A DNA stretch of 64,000 nt from Marimicrobium sp913061115 (GCF_047729875.1 NZ_CP159826.1:1798001-1862000); one strand, 5' to 3'. Shown: positions 8,665 to 17,702, counted from the stretch's first letter. Translations and numbers: made by a program. Notes: generated from the sequence alone by a model not told the origin.

Positions 8665-9507
8665 ATGGACGTAAAGATTGGCATGAACATGCTCCTGTGG
8701 GGCATACAGATAACGCCGAAACATGTGCCTGTCTTTGGACGCCTTGCGGCGGCGGGTTATGACGGCGTTGAAATTCCTGTCGTCGGGCAGTCAAACGCCG
8801 AGATCAAAACGATGGCTACAGCCTGTGATGATCTGGGCCTTGCGCGTACCACTGTTGCTTTCGTCGGCGCTGAGGTTAATCCAATCTCTACCAATCCGAC
8901 GATTCGCGCAGCTGCTGTGGACAGCCTCAAGAAAGCAATCGATGACACCGTGCTTATCGGCGCCGACATGCTTGTGGGCGGGATTTATCAAGCCCACAAG
9001 TACTTTACCGGAAGCGCACCGACAGAACAGGAGTGGAACTGGTCTGCGGAACATCTGCGCACCTGTGGTGAGTACGCGCAGCAGGCTGGTGTGGGGCTTG
9101 GTCTGGAATTTCTTAATCGCTTTGAGGTGTTTCTGATGAATACTTCTGCGGACTGCAGACGCATGGTCGAGCAGGTAGGCTTGGATAACGTGGGAGTTCA
9201 TTACGACACACATCACGCTAACATTGAAGACCCTGATCCCCGTGAGGCATTACGGCTTATTCAGGGCACCATAAATCACGTTCACCTTAGCGAAAGTCAT
9301 CGGGGGACGCTAGGCTCTGGACAGGTAGACTGGGACGCTAATTTCGCTGCTCTGCATGAGATTAACTACAGCGGCTGGTTGGTGATTGAAGCGTTTGGCA
9401 ATTGTGATCCAGATCTGGCGACCGCTGCCAATATCTGGCGTAATGCGTTTTCGTCAGAAGAGGAGGTTTATACACGGGGTATAGATTTCATTCGAGCGCG
9501 CCTGTAA
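8665..9507 (+). CDS. TIM-barrel ketose 3-epimerase / hydroxypyruvate isomerase-like protein
   Basis: TIM-barrel protein of 280 residues resembling D-tagatose/D-psicose 3-epimerases. The metal-binding quartet is visible in canonical order and spacing: E148 (GLEFLNRFE), D181 (HYDTHHANIE), H207 (HVHLSES) and E242 (VIEAFG). This is the pattern of the Mn-dependent ketose 3-epimerases, offset by four from the Pseudomonas enzyme as I recall it. I start at the ATG at 8665; a TTG one codon earlier is possible, with AAAGGA ahead. It lies 40 bases after the permease. Together with the first TIM-barrel enzyme and the Gfo/Idh/MocA protein it suggests processing of ketose or keto-glycoside intermediates. 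Confidence 0.86.
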   Translation: MDVKIGMNMLLWGIQITPKHVPVFGRLAAAGYDGVEIPVVGQSNAEIKTMATACDDLGLARTTVAFVGAEVNPISTNPTIRAAAVDSLKKAIDDTVLIGADMLVGGIYQAHKYFTGSAPTEQEWNWSAEHLRTCGEYAQQAGVGLGLEFLNRFEVFLMNTSADCRRMVEQVGLDNVGVHYDTHHANIEDPDPREALRLIQGTINHVHLSESHRGTLGSGQVDWDANFAALHEINYSGWLVIEAFGNCDPDLATAANIWRNAFSSEEEVYTRGIDFIRARL

Positions 9508-9563
9508 GAATGTGGCAAGACGGTGTAAAGTAATACCCACACTATAGGGATAAGAACACTCCA

Positions 9564-9821
9564 ATGCAGATATCTAAGCGCCGCTGGGTCATCGCAATAG
9601 CCGTCGCCCTTTACCTGTATTTTCTCTTGCCCGCCACGGCACAGATTTTTTATGAGCTTTATCATCTGACGCAGATAGGACCGATTTACTGGGGCTACAG
9701 TGGCTTCAAAGCGGCGGGATATTATTTTAGTGTCTATGAGTATCGGCTTCTAGTCTGTTTTTTGGTGGCCGCTGCGATTATTGTTATACCCACAATTGTA
9801 AAGAAGTTCCGCGGAACCTAA
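9564..9821 (+). CDS. Small membrane protein with two predicted helices, unknown function
   Basis: An 85-residue hydrophobic protein that I do not recognise. It has a basic N-terminus (KRR), a first helix at about 8-28, a roughly 30-residue aromatic-rich loop (several Tyr, Trp and Phe) and a second helix at about 60-77 followed by a basic tail (KKFRG). That charge pattern predicts both ends in the cytoplasm and the aromatic loop in the periplasm. It starts 56 bases after the epimerase and ends within the ribosome site of the Tat-type small subunit gene. Its position suggests a membrane anchor or assembly factor for the GMC dehydrogenase; that is inference. The reading frame has good coding character but no strong ribosome site. 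Confidence 0.6.
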   Translation: MQISKRRWVIAIAVALYLYFLLPATAQIFYELYHLTQIGPIYWGYSGFKAAGYYFSVYEYRLLVCFLVAAAIIVIPTIVKKFRGT

Positions 9822-9830
9822 GAGGTGAGT

Positions 9831-10448
9831 ATGAATCGAAGAGAGTTCCTACAGTGCGCAGCCATTCTAATAACGGGGGTTAGTGCGTCTCAATTGGGTT
9901 TCACCTTGAGTGCGGAGCAGACCGTCTATCTAGCGGCTGCGCCCGACTACAATACTACCCCGGTCAACTTTTTCACGCCTGTTCAGCGCGAGACCGTTAC
10001 AGCGATGTGTGAAGCCATTATTCCCCGCACTGACACGCCGGGAGCGATAGACGCGGGTGTCCCGCAATTCCTTGAGCTGATGGTGGCAGACTGGCTTAAC
10101 GATGAGGAGCGAGGAATCTTTATCTCTGGACTACAGGATATCGCAGACCGTATTCCACAGGAGTATGGCAAGCCTTTCAGCCAGCTGGGTCCGCAGGAGC
10201 AATTGCAGATACTGGAAGCCCTAGAGGACGCCGCCTCCGATTCATCGTGGTATGACCTGGGCAACATACAACAGGTTTACATGAGTGATGCGCCGTTTAT
10301 TTGCCAGATGAAAGAACTCACCATCTGGGGCTTTTTTACTTCGGAGGAGGGTGGCTCTCAAGTGCTGCGATACGATCCTATGCCCATGTATTTCGACGGT
10401 GATATACCCTTATCGCCGGACGACAGTAGCTGGTCCAATTCATTCTAG
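9831..10448 (+). CDS. Gluconate 2-dehydrogenase subunit 3 family protein (Tat-type small subunit)
   Basis: Small subunit-like protein of 205 residues matching the gluconate 2-dehydrogenase subunit 3 family. The N-terminus MNRREFLQCAA followed by a hydrophobic stretch is a twin-arginine signal (NRREFLQ), so export of the folded complex through Tat is predicted; the partner GMC subunit lacks its own signal and would be carried along, as known for FAD-dependent glucose and gluconate dehydrogenases. The family core begins near residue 40 (FTPVQRETVTAMCEAIIP). I choose the ATG at 9831 because AGAGGTG lies immediately ahead; a GTG at 9825 is the alternative. The gap to the GMC gene is 18 bases. Confidence 0.85.
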   Translation: MNRREFLQCAAILITGVSASQLGFTLSAEQTVYLAAAPDYNTTPVNFFTPVQRETVTAMCEAIIPRTDTPGAIDAGVPQFLELMVADWLNDEERGIFISGLQDIADRIPQEYGKPFSQLGPQEQLQILEALEDAASDSSWYDLGNIQQVYMSDAPFICQMKELTIWGFFTSEEGGSQVLRYDPMPMYFDGDIPLSPDDSSWSNSF

Positions 10449-10466
10449 ATACCGTTACGGATAACC

Positions 10467-12173
10467 ATGATTGAAACTAAGCAGTACGATTTTGACGCCA
10501 TCGTTGTCGGTTCTGGTATTTCAGGGAGCTGGGCTGCGAAGGAGTTAACAGAGAAAGGCCTGAAGGTGCTGGTGCTAGAGCGTGGCAAGCCCTTGGAGGC
10601 GGGTAGCGGCTACCTCGGTGAGCACGCGCCCAATTGGAAGCTGCCCTACCAAGGCAAGCCGCCACGGGAGCTGTACGAAGAGGACTACCCGGTTCAGAGT
10701 AAAGTCTGGCATTCTTTTAACGAATCAAGCCGACAATTCTGGAACAACGATAAAGAGAACCCCTACGCGATGGACGAGGGTAAGCCGTTTCTCTGGGCGA
10801 GGGCAGACGTAGTGGGTGGCCGCTCATTGATCTGGGGCCGGCAAACCTATCGCTGGAGCGAGCAGGATTTCAAAGCAAACGCCATTGATGGCTACGGCAT
10901 CCCTTGGCCGGTGGGTTATAAGGATATTGAGCCCTGGTATAGTTATGTCGAGAAATTTGTAGGCATAAACGGTAAAAAGGAAGGCTTGCCGCAACTTCCC
11001 GACAGTGAGTTCCAAAAGCCCATGCCGTGGTTTGAGTTGGAGAAGACGATTCAGGCACGGTTGAAGGTCAATGCACCGGATGTGACGCTCACTAACGGTC
11101 GAGTCGCGGTCTTGACGGAAGATCTGCCCGGCAGAAAAGCCTGCCATTATTGTGGTCCGTGTTACAGAGGGTGTTCAACGGGGAGTTATTTTAGTTCACA
11201 AAGCTCGACATTACCTGCGGCCGAGGCGACCGGCAACATGACACTTAAGGCTAACGCCGTGGTTGAACGACTAGAGTATGACACTGAATCCGGCAAGATT
11301 TCTCAAGTGCATGTGATCGATGCGGTAACGAAGAAGCGCGAAACGTATTCAGCTAAAATCTTCTTTCTCTGTGCCTCTACCGTCGGTAGCACGCAGATAC
11401 TACTCAATTCGGCGAGTGAAGAATTCCCGAACGGGCTAGCCAATAGCAGCGGAACATTAGGCCATTACATGATGGACCATACGCTAGGTCTCAGTGGTGT
11501 TGGCGTGTTCCTCGATAACATGGACAGCTACTACCACGGCAACCGACCGACTGGCTTGTACATCCCGCGATTCAGAAACCTTGAGGGCCAGGATAAGGAC
11601 GCTGACTTTTTGCGCGGTTATGGCTATCAGGCCGTGACAATACGCATGGACTGGATGACGGGAATGAACACCAAGGGCTTTGGCGCCCCGCTAAAAGAAT
11701 CATTGCGCAAGCCCGGCCCTTGGGTCTTTGCGCTTGCAGGGTTTACCGAATGTCTACCTCGCGAATCAAACCGCATGTATCTGAGTAAGGACAAGGTAGA
11801 TCGGTACGGTATTCCACAGGTGGTATTTGATTTTGAGTGGAGCGACAACGAAGTCAATCTGCGCCGAGACGCACAGGAAAATGCAGATCGTTTACTCAAA
11901 GCGGCAGGCGCGGTAATAACCATGTCGGGCGAAGACGGAATGTCATTGCCAGGCGAAGGCATTCATGAGATGGGCACGGCGCGCATGGGCGATGACCCTA
12001 AGCAATCAGTGTTAAACGCCTATAATCAGGCGCATGATGTCCCTAACCTGTTTGTCACCGACGGTTCCTTTATGACTTCGTCGTCCTGTGTAAATCCCTC
12101 GCTGACGTATATGGCATTCACCGCACGGGCGTGCGACTACGCCGTAAAACAAATTGCTCAGGGAAATTTATAG
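10467..12173 (+). CDS. GMC-family FAD-dependent sugar dehydrogenase, large subunit
   Basis: GMC oxidoreductase of 568 residues. The N-terminal FAD-binding motif GSGISG is at about 14-19. Four cysteines in the pattern C-x2-C-x2-C-x3-C (C226, C229, C232, C236) lie in the region that carries the iron-sulfur cluster in bacterial FAD-dependent glucose dehydrogenases. The C-terminal catalytic region has GIHEMGTARMG and SCVNPSLT, supplying the His and Asn. It follows the Tat-type small subunit gene and should act with it in the periplasm, oxidising a sugar or glycoside hydroxyl and passing electrons onward. No cytochrome c subunit gene is present in the window, so the electron acceptor is unresolved. 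Confidence 0.9.
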   Translation: MIETKQYDFDAIVVGSGISGSWAAKELTEKGLKVLVLERGKPLEAGSGYLGEHAPNWKLPYQGKPPRELYEEDYPVQSKVWHSFNESSRQFWNNDKENPYAMDEGKPFLWARADVVGGRSLIWGRQTYRWSEQDFKANAIDGYGIPWPVGYKDIEPWYSYVEKFVGINGKKEGLPQLPDSEFQKPMPWFELEKTIQARLKVNAPDVTLTNGRVAVLTEDLPGRKACHYCGPCYRGCSTGSYFSSQSSTLPAAEATGNMTLKANAVVERLEYDTESGKISQVHVIDAVTKKRETYSAKIFFLCASTVGSTQILLNSASEEFPNGLANSSGTLGHYMMDHTLGLSGVGVFLDNMDSYYHGNRPTGLYIPRFRNLEGQDKDADFLRGYGYQAVTIRMDWMTGMNTKGFGAPLKESLRKPGPWVFALAGFTECLPRESNRMYLSKDKVDRYGIPQVVFDFEWSDNEVNLRRDAQENADRLLKAAGAVITMSGEDGMSLPGEGIHEMGTARMGDDPKQSVLNAYNQAHDVPNLFVTDGSFMTSSSCVNPSLTYMAFTARACDYAVKQIAQGNL

Positions 12174-12381
12174 CGCGCCATACGGGCCTGTGGCCTAGCG
12201 TAGTCTCCGCACGGGTTTTCTCCTGCGCGGCCTAATAGCAGGTCCTGGTTTAACGTCATAGACCCGCTGTGTCCCAAGTGCGCTTCGCAGGCAGACAACT
12301 GCTGCGGCGCTTGCCTCAAGTCTAGGCGTTTGGTATCACTGACGCCTAAAGACAATTGGATAAACTCGAGGAAGAAACCGT

Positions 12382-13485
12382 ATGTCGATGTCAGATGCAG
12401 AAAAGAGAGTGATCGATGGAACGACCTGGGATCAGTTCTGTGATGAACTGAAGGATGCGGGCAAGATCATCCGCAGCGCCAAGGCGCCTCAGGATCCATT
12501 TAATCAGGCCGAAGGGTACCGCTATCTATCACGACTGCTGCGCGGCGGGCTAGAGAGTTTTCTAGAATTCCGCGACCCACTGTTTCCAGAACTGCGCTGT
12601 GGTGCTCACGAAACGATTAAACTCGGCGCCGATAACCCTGACAACCGCTATGAAAGTGCAACGGTTAGCCCGGCCCATGAGTACCGGATAACGGGCCTTC
12701 GGGGTTCGGTCGACTATCTAGGCATCAGCACGATCATCAACAAATATGCCTCTGGCGGCACGATGGAAGTCACTGGCCATATTGATGCGCGGCAGATGGA
12801 ATTGGGGCCTAACGGTGAATTAGAGATTATCGTGAGTCGCACAGAGCAACCTGGGAACTGGTTGCCGATGGGGGAGGCCACCAACTCCATAACCGTGCGT
12901 CAGACATTTCAAGATAGGGTGAATGAGGTGCCCGCCGCTATGAAGATCGAACGCATTGGTGCGAAGGACGATCGTCCGAAACCGCTGACGGCAGAAAAGC
13001 TGGAGCGAGGGTTACTTGGCGCGGTGATGTTTGTAAAAGGTTCCGCGAATCTTTTTGAAAACTGGTCGGAAAGTTTTCTGCCAACGTTAAACGAGTTGCC
13101 TGCTGCAGATCAGGCCTACTGCCAATCTATCGGCGGTGACCCCAATATTTTTTACTTCCACAGTGCCTGGCAGTTAGCGGATGATGAAGTCTATATCATC
13201 GAGGCGCCAGAAATTCCCGAATGTCAGACTTGGAACTTTCAGTTGGATAATTGGTGGATGGAGTCACTGGATTATCGACATCATACGATTCACGTTAACA
13301 AGCATACCGCACACTATGAAAGTGATGGCAGTGTGCGCCTTGTGGTCTCGCATACTGATCCTGGTGTGCCCAACTGGATAGAAACAGCAGGGCACACCAT
13401 GGGCACTATGTGCTGGCGTTGGATAGGGGCGCAACAGCATCCCCTGTTGAAAACCCGCGTTGCGAAACTTGCGGAGCTAAAATGA
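12382..13485 (+). CDS. DUF1214-type conserved hypothetical protein
   Basis: Protein of 367 residues resembling DUF1214 domain proteins; no enzymatic function is established that I can name. The C-terminal third, containing FYFHSAWQLADDE, WNFQLDNWWMES and HTMGTMCWRW, matches the DUF1214 style of tryptophan-rich beta structure. No signal peptide is seen. A strong GAGGAAG ribosome site stands ahead of the ATG. Its last codon overlaps the sulfotransferase start (ATGA), so the two products are translationally coupled and probably work together. It is separated from the GMC gene by about 200 bases, so it likely forms a separate two-gene operon. Confidence 0.75.
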   Translation: MSMSDAEKRVIDGTTWDQFCDELKDAGKIIRSAKAPQDPFNQAEGYRYLSRLLRGGLESFLEFRDPLFPELRCGAHETIKLGADNPDNRYESATVSPAHEYRITGLRGSVDYLGISTIINKYASGGTMEVTGHIDARQMELGPNGELEIIVSRTEQPGNWLPMGEATNSITVRQTFQDRVNEVPAAMKIERIGAKDDRPKPLTAEKLERGLLGAVMFVKGSANLFENWSESFLPTLNELPAADQAYCQSIGGDPNIFYFHSAWQLADDEVYIIEAPEIPECQTWNFQLDNWWMESLDYRHHTIHVNKHTAHYESDGSVRLVVSHTDPGVPNWIETAGHTMGTMCWRWIGAQQHPLLKTRVAKLAELK

Positions 13486-14648
13486 CAGATCAGATTATAA
13501 GTTTTGTTGCAGACGAATTAATTGCCGAGGCTAAGAGTCAAACAGGTTTTGACGACTTCGGTGAGCCGCCTTATCGTGAGGGGCTGGACGTATTGTTGCA
13601 AACCTACGATCTGAACGTGAAAGACCCTGAGGGCCGTCAACGTTGCCGCGATCGGCTAGTAATGCTGCTGGCCACGCGACTGAAGAGTGAGCATGCCTTT
13701 AAGACTATTCCTGAAATTGCAGAACAAACGATAAAGGCTCCGATTTTTGTTACGGGTCTACCTCGCTCGGGCACGTCAGCACTGCTCAACCTGTTGGTGG
13801 CCGCCCCTGATAATCGAGGCCTACTGCAGTGGGAAGCGCAGTTTCCTGAACCGTGGCCCGACAGCGAGCCTGGACAGGAGGATCCGCGCTATCCTTATTT
13901 AGTCAAGGCGTTAGAGCAGACCCGAAATTCCGATTTTGCCAAGATGCATTACATTGATGCCGATACTCCGGAAGAGTGCGTACTTTTGCATGCTTATACA
14001 TTAGGGGGTGTGCAGCTCGGATTTGAGATTATGCTAGAGCCTTATCGAAGCTGGCTGCTCAAACAAGATCTAGAGCCGCTTTACGCCTACCAGAAACGTC
14101 AGATGCAAATGCTCAACTGGCGCAACCCCGGTGCACAATGGATGCTCAAGGCGCCGGCGCATATGTTAGGTATCGACGCCATTATGAAAGTGTTCCCTGA
14201 TGCGCGTTTCATTTGGTGTCATCGAGACCCCGTCGCTGTTGTGCCGTCAATTAACAGCATGAACAAGCTAATAATGGCTATGTACGCTGGTGACTTCAGT
14301 CATCTCGACTCAGGTGAGATTGGCGTTGCTGTGATGGAGTGGTATGCCAGTTCATTAGAGAAAGGATTGGCACAGCGCGAGAGGCTACCTGAAGAGATTT
14401 TTGTGGATTGTTCACAGGGTGATTTTGTCGATCAACCAATGGCCGTTGTAGAGCGCGTTTATGAGGCTTTTGGTCTATCAATGAGTGATGAGTCACGCGC
14501 AGCCATGCAGGCTCACGTCGACGCTAATCCCAAAGGCAAACACGGTAAGCATGAATACAATCTGGCGGAATACGGTCTAACGCGTGAAATGATTGGGAAG
14601 CGTTTTGCATTTTATACCTCTGCGGGACGCTGGCCGATTTCTGATTAG
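13482..14648 (+). CDS. Sulfotransferase family protein
   Basis: PAPS-dependent sulfotransferase-like protein of 388 residues. The 5'-phosphosulfate-binding loop TGLPRSGTS is at 91-99, and the 3'-phosphate-binding segment FIWCHRDPVAVVPS lies in the second half. The start is the ATG overlapping the stop of the DUF1214 gene (ATGA at 13482-13485); an earlier in-frame ATG at 13410 would give an extra 24 residues inside the upstream gene and is rejected. The acceptor molecule is unknown. ATP sulfurylase at the left edge of the window makes the precursor of PAPS, but no APS kinase is visible here, so this link is only suggestive. Confidence 0.82.
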   Translation: MTDQIISFVADELIAEAKSQTGFDDFGEPPYREGLDVLLQTYDLNVKDPEGRQRCRDRLVMLLATRLKSEHAFKTIPEIAEQTIKAPIFVTGLPRSGTSALLNLLVAAPDNRGLLQWEAQFPEPWPDSEPGQEDPRYPYLVKALEQTRNSDFAKMHYIDADTPEECVLLHAYTLGGVQLGFEIMLEPYRSWLLKQDLEPLYAYQKRQMQMLNWRNPGAQWMLKAPAHMLGIDAIMKVFPDARFIWCHRDPVAVVPSINSMNKLIMAMYAGDFSHLDSGEIGVAVMEWYASSLEKGLAQRERLPEEIFVDCSQGDFVDQPMAVVERVYEAFGLSMSDESRAAMQAHVDANPKGKHGKHEYNLAEYGLTREMIGKRFAFYTSAGRWPISD

Positions 14649-15601
14649 TATTGCCTGCGCATAGCGTCTGTATGGCTTGATGGGTTGGAACTCATGCTAA
14701 AGGATGAGATCAAAGGGTAGGGCACATTAGGTGGTGTCATCTTCTGCATGCGTCCGAGTGCCTTCTCGGCCTACAAATAGACGTCTGTCGACGAAACCGC
14801 CGCAATTGCAATAGTATGCACAACAAGCCTGCTGAGCCTCCATTTAACATAATATTATTATTCTTAGGCCTTAGATGGGTATTCTGTAGCGATAAGCAGG
14901 GCGAACAGCTTGAGTGCGTTAGCCTGGTAACGACTGGCTTGCAATCTGCCATCAGCACATCGCGGTGAATGGACAGGTCCTGATCTTTAGAACCTAAAGC
15001 CCGAGGACTCCTCTTTGCAGATTGCCTAATGCGAAAAGGCACGTTGAGATACTGTGTTGCCGCTTGCGCGTTAGGCTTAGCCTCAGCCATAAGGTTATGT
15101 CGGTTAGCAGTATGGATGCGCGATCGCAACGAACAGCTGTTCGGGCGGATGAAGGGATATGCTCAGTTTTTTGTCGCATTAGACGTCTCGCAGCGCTCGT
15201 AAGCTAGGGTTGGGCATGGCCAAACACAAAACTATGCGCGTAGCGGCGCGTCATAAAGTTCACCTGAGCGCCCAATGTGGTGTAACACCTGTCAGTTTTT
15301 ATACAGCAGGCGGCCGGACGTCAGGTTAGGCGTATCGGTCAAGTCTAGAACGCTAAAAACAAGGCTAAACGCGCGGGTAAGCTCATTCAAAGGGGCAGAT
15401 CCTAGCTCCGCTAAGGTTATTCTTTATGCGTATAATATATATTATGTTAAATAAGACAATAACACACATACTTACGCACAGGCACCGCCTTTCAAAGAAC
15501 CCTTGCCTCTAGAACCGATAGAAGTTACAAAGCGTCATCGCGTACTGACGACATCACCCCTAACCGGGGGCCATCGAAAATTGTGGATACAGGAAGATTG
15601 C
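14649..15601. other. Long stretch without a recognisable gene
   Basis: About 950 bases between the sulfotransferase and an LLM-type oxidoreductase. Short open frames on both strands (the longest about 130 codons, minus strand 14737-15129) have no family resemblance and an unnatural composition rich in Arg, Ser and Cys. Near the right end lies an AT-rich segment with a perfect 14-base palindrome, ATAATATATATTAT (15432-15445), which may be part of the promoter or operator of the downstream gene. Otherwise I see nothing I can support; it may be a decayed gene region. Confidence 0.5.
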
Positions 15602-16651
15602 ATGAAACTGGGGCTAGGACTGATTCAAACGGCGTTTAGCGCTAATCCAACGATTGACCTTGATGCGGTGCGCTTAGCTGAAGACCTTGGCTTTCATTCC
15701 GTGTGGGCAGCAGAAGCTTATGGCTGTGACGCTGTGACGAGTGCGACTTGGCTGGCGGCGCACACATCAAAAATAAAAGTCGGTACAGCCATTATGCAGA
15801 TCCCTGCGCGATCACCCGCCTCCGCGGCAATGACGGCGATCGGACTCGATGCACTCTCCCAGGGGCGCTTCATTCTCGGTCTTGGCAGTTCAGGTCCACA
15901 GGTCGCTGAGGGCTGGCATGGCGTTGCCTATAACCGCCCGCTTGAACGTACACGCGAGTACGTCGCCATCATTCGCAAAATACTGGAACGAAAAGAACCG
16001 CTGCAGCATGACGGCTTCCATTATCAGCTGCCTCTAACGGGCTCCAATACTACGGGCGCGGGTAAACCGCTTAAGAGCGTCGCCCACCCTAATGCCGATC
16101 AGCCCATAGTCCTTGCCTCCATTAGTCCTGGCGGCTTGCGTCTGGCGGCCGAGATTGCTGATGGTGTGTTGTTATCTTTCATCGACCCCAATGCAACGCA
16201 GGACATTGTGGATCGTCACCTCGCCGATGGCTTTGCCAAAGATGGAGCACGCTGCACGCGTGAGGAATTTACGGTTAGCACTTTTGTGAGTGTTATCGTG
16301 CACGATGATGTCTCTGAGGTGCAGGCAATGATGAAGCCGACCCTCGCTAGACAGCTGGGTGGCATGGGCTCCAAAGGAAAAAATTTCTATGCGGAGTTTG
16401 CTAAGCGAATGGGCTATGCCGATGAAGTAGACCAGATTCAAGCGTTGTATCTGGCCGGTGAAAAAGACAAAGCAGCCTCAGCCGTGCCCGCTGATCTTAT
16501 TGACCTGACCAACCTCATTGGTCCGCCAGCGCGCATTCGAGAGCGTCTTAGCATGTGGAGAGAGGCTGAGCAGCGCGGCTCACTCGATATGATGCTAATC
16601 ACGTCTTCGCAGCCGGAAGCGCTAAAATTGATGGCCGAAGAATTACTTTAG
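15602..16651 (+). CDS. LLM-class flavin-dependent oxidoreductase
   Basis: Luciferase-like TIM-barrel oxidoreductase of 349 residues. It begins MKLGLGLIQ and shows family segments such as GFHSVWAAEAYG, KVGTAIMQIP, GRFILGLGSSGPQ and the C-terminal GPPARIRERL. Such proteins use reduced FMN or F420; no F420 biosynthesis gene is in the window, so the cofactor is open. I place the start at the ATG at 15602 because AGGAAGATTGC lies just ahead and the family starts here; the longer frame from 15503 adds 33 unconserved residues. It converges with a nitronate-monooxygenase-like gene, and the same two families recur at 25361-27221. Confidence 0.85.
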   Translation: MKLGLGLIQTAFSANPTIDLDAVRLAEDLGFHSVWAAEAYGCDAVTSATWLAAHTSKIKVGTAIMQIPARSPASAAMTAIGLDALSQGRFILGLGSSGPQVAEGWHGVAYNRPLERTREYVAIIRKILERKEPLQHDGFHYQLPLTGSNTTGAGKPLKSVAHPNADQPIVLASISPGGLRLAAEIADGVLLSFIDPNATQDIVDRHLADGFAKDGARCTREEFTVSTFVSVIVHDDVSEVQAMMKPTLARQLGGMGSKGKNFYAEFAKRMGYADEVDQIQALYLAGEKDKAASAVPADLIDLTNLIGPPARIRERLSMWREAEQRGSLDMMLITSSQPEALKLMAEELL

Positions 16652-16682
16652 TGTGTCAGGCGCAATGACCAAGCCCTGTGGG

Positions 16683-17630
16683 TTATGTCACATATCGCCC
16701 CGCCAGCTCCTGCATAATGTCCCGAAATTCTGACACGGTCTCATCGATAATTTCTTGGACACTCTTCACCGATTCAATGCGCCCGGCGACCTCACCCGAC
16801 AAGGGAATAGCCGCCTCCATATCTCCGCCAAAATATAATTCGGATAGGTTGGCCATATGCTCCATCACATTAAACTGCCCCAGCAGCGCCAGAGCCGTGG
16901 TTCGCTCCGTGCGCAATGCTCTCAGAGCAGGCCGTGCCTGCTGATTCAGAAAAACGGTGTCTGTTGCCTTGGCCTGAATCACCGCCTGTTTCCAGTTGTC
17001 GTGTACTGGGGATTCTAAACAGGACAACATACGTGTCCCCATCTGAACGCCCTCAGCACCCATAGCGAATGCACCCGCCATCGATATCCCATCGCAGATG
17101 CCTCCTGCGGCAATAATAGGTACGTCTGTATACGCACGGATCATAGGCAATAACACCATCGTTGAAACGGGACTGGGGTTTTTAAAACCACCGCCCTCCC
17201 CACCCTCAACGATCAGTCCGTCTACACCAGCATCAAGTGCCTTTATGGCCATCTCCAATGTCGGGATGACGTGAAACACCTTGATCCCCGCCGCCTGAAA
17301 TGCCTCGGTGCATACGGCAGGACTGCCAGACGATGTGGTGACAAACTTGATGCCCTGCTCGATAACGAAATCGATGATATTGCTGCCTTTCACATAGGAC
17401 AGGGCTACGTTCATGCCAAAGGGTTTGTCGGTCAGCTCACGCATCTTGGCGACCTCCCCCTTAATATTGTCTAGTTCACCCGAAGATGTTTCGATAATGC
17501 CCATGCCGCCCGCATTACTCACAGCAGAAGCCAACTGCGCGCGCGCGATCCAGCCCATGGGGGCCTGAATGATCGGATAGGCGGTGCCCGTCATTTCGGT
17601 GATGCGGTTTTTTATCGCGGCTTGTTTCAT
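16683..17630 (-). CDS. Nitronate monooxygenase family protein
   Basis: FMN-binding TIM-barrel protein of 315 residues of the nitronate monooxygenase / 2-nitropropane dioxygenase / enoyl-reductase II superfamily. Landmarks are YPIIQAPMGWIA near the N-terminus (FMN site), the GADGLIVEGGEGGG-like segment near the middle and ADTPIIAAGGICDG-like phosphate binding followed by GAEGVQMGTRML. In environmental catabolic clusters such proteins are often not true nitronate oxidases. The gene is divergent from the SDR gene, and an inverted repeat related to the strong operator at 22308 lies 73-95 bases ahead of its start. Convergent with the LLM gene, 31 bases between stops. Confidence 0.85.
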   Translation of the reverse strand: MKQAAIKNRITEMTGTAYPIIQAPMGWIARAQLASAVSNAGGMGIIETSSGELDNIKGEVAKMRELTDKPFGMNVALSYVKGSNIIDFVIEQGIKFVTTSSGSPAVCTEAFQAAGIKVFHVIPTLEMAIKALDAGVDGLIVEGGEGGGFKNPSPVSTMVLLPMIRAYTDVPIIAAGGICDGISMAGAFAMGAEGVQMGTRMLSCLESPVHDNWKQAVIQAKATDTVFLNQQARPALRALRTERTTALALLGQFNVMEHMANLSELYFGGDMEAAIPLSGEVAGRIESVKSVQEIIDETVSEFRDIMQELAGRYVT

Positions 17631-17702
17631 GGTGGTCTTGCTCTCTCAATGGGTTTAGGTTTCGTCGCCTAGTTACTCGGCAGCGCTGTAACGTCGACAT
17701 AA

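Noticed and set aside
14737..15129. 130-codon minus-strand open frame in the geneless stretch
   Set aside because: No family resemblance, odd Arg/Ser/Cys-rich composition and no ribosome site; treated as chance.
15020..15335. GTTAGGC/GCCTAAT boxes resembling integron attC core sites
   Set aside because: Spacing and pairing do not give a proper attC fold, there is no integrase, and no cassette-like genes surround them.
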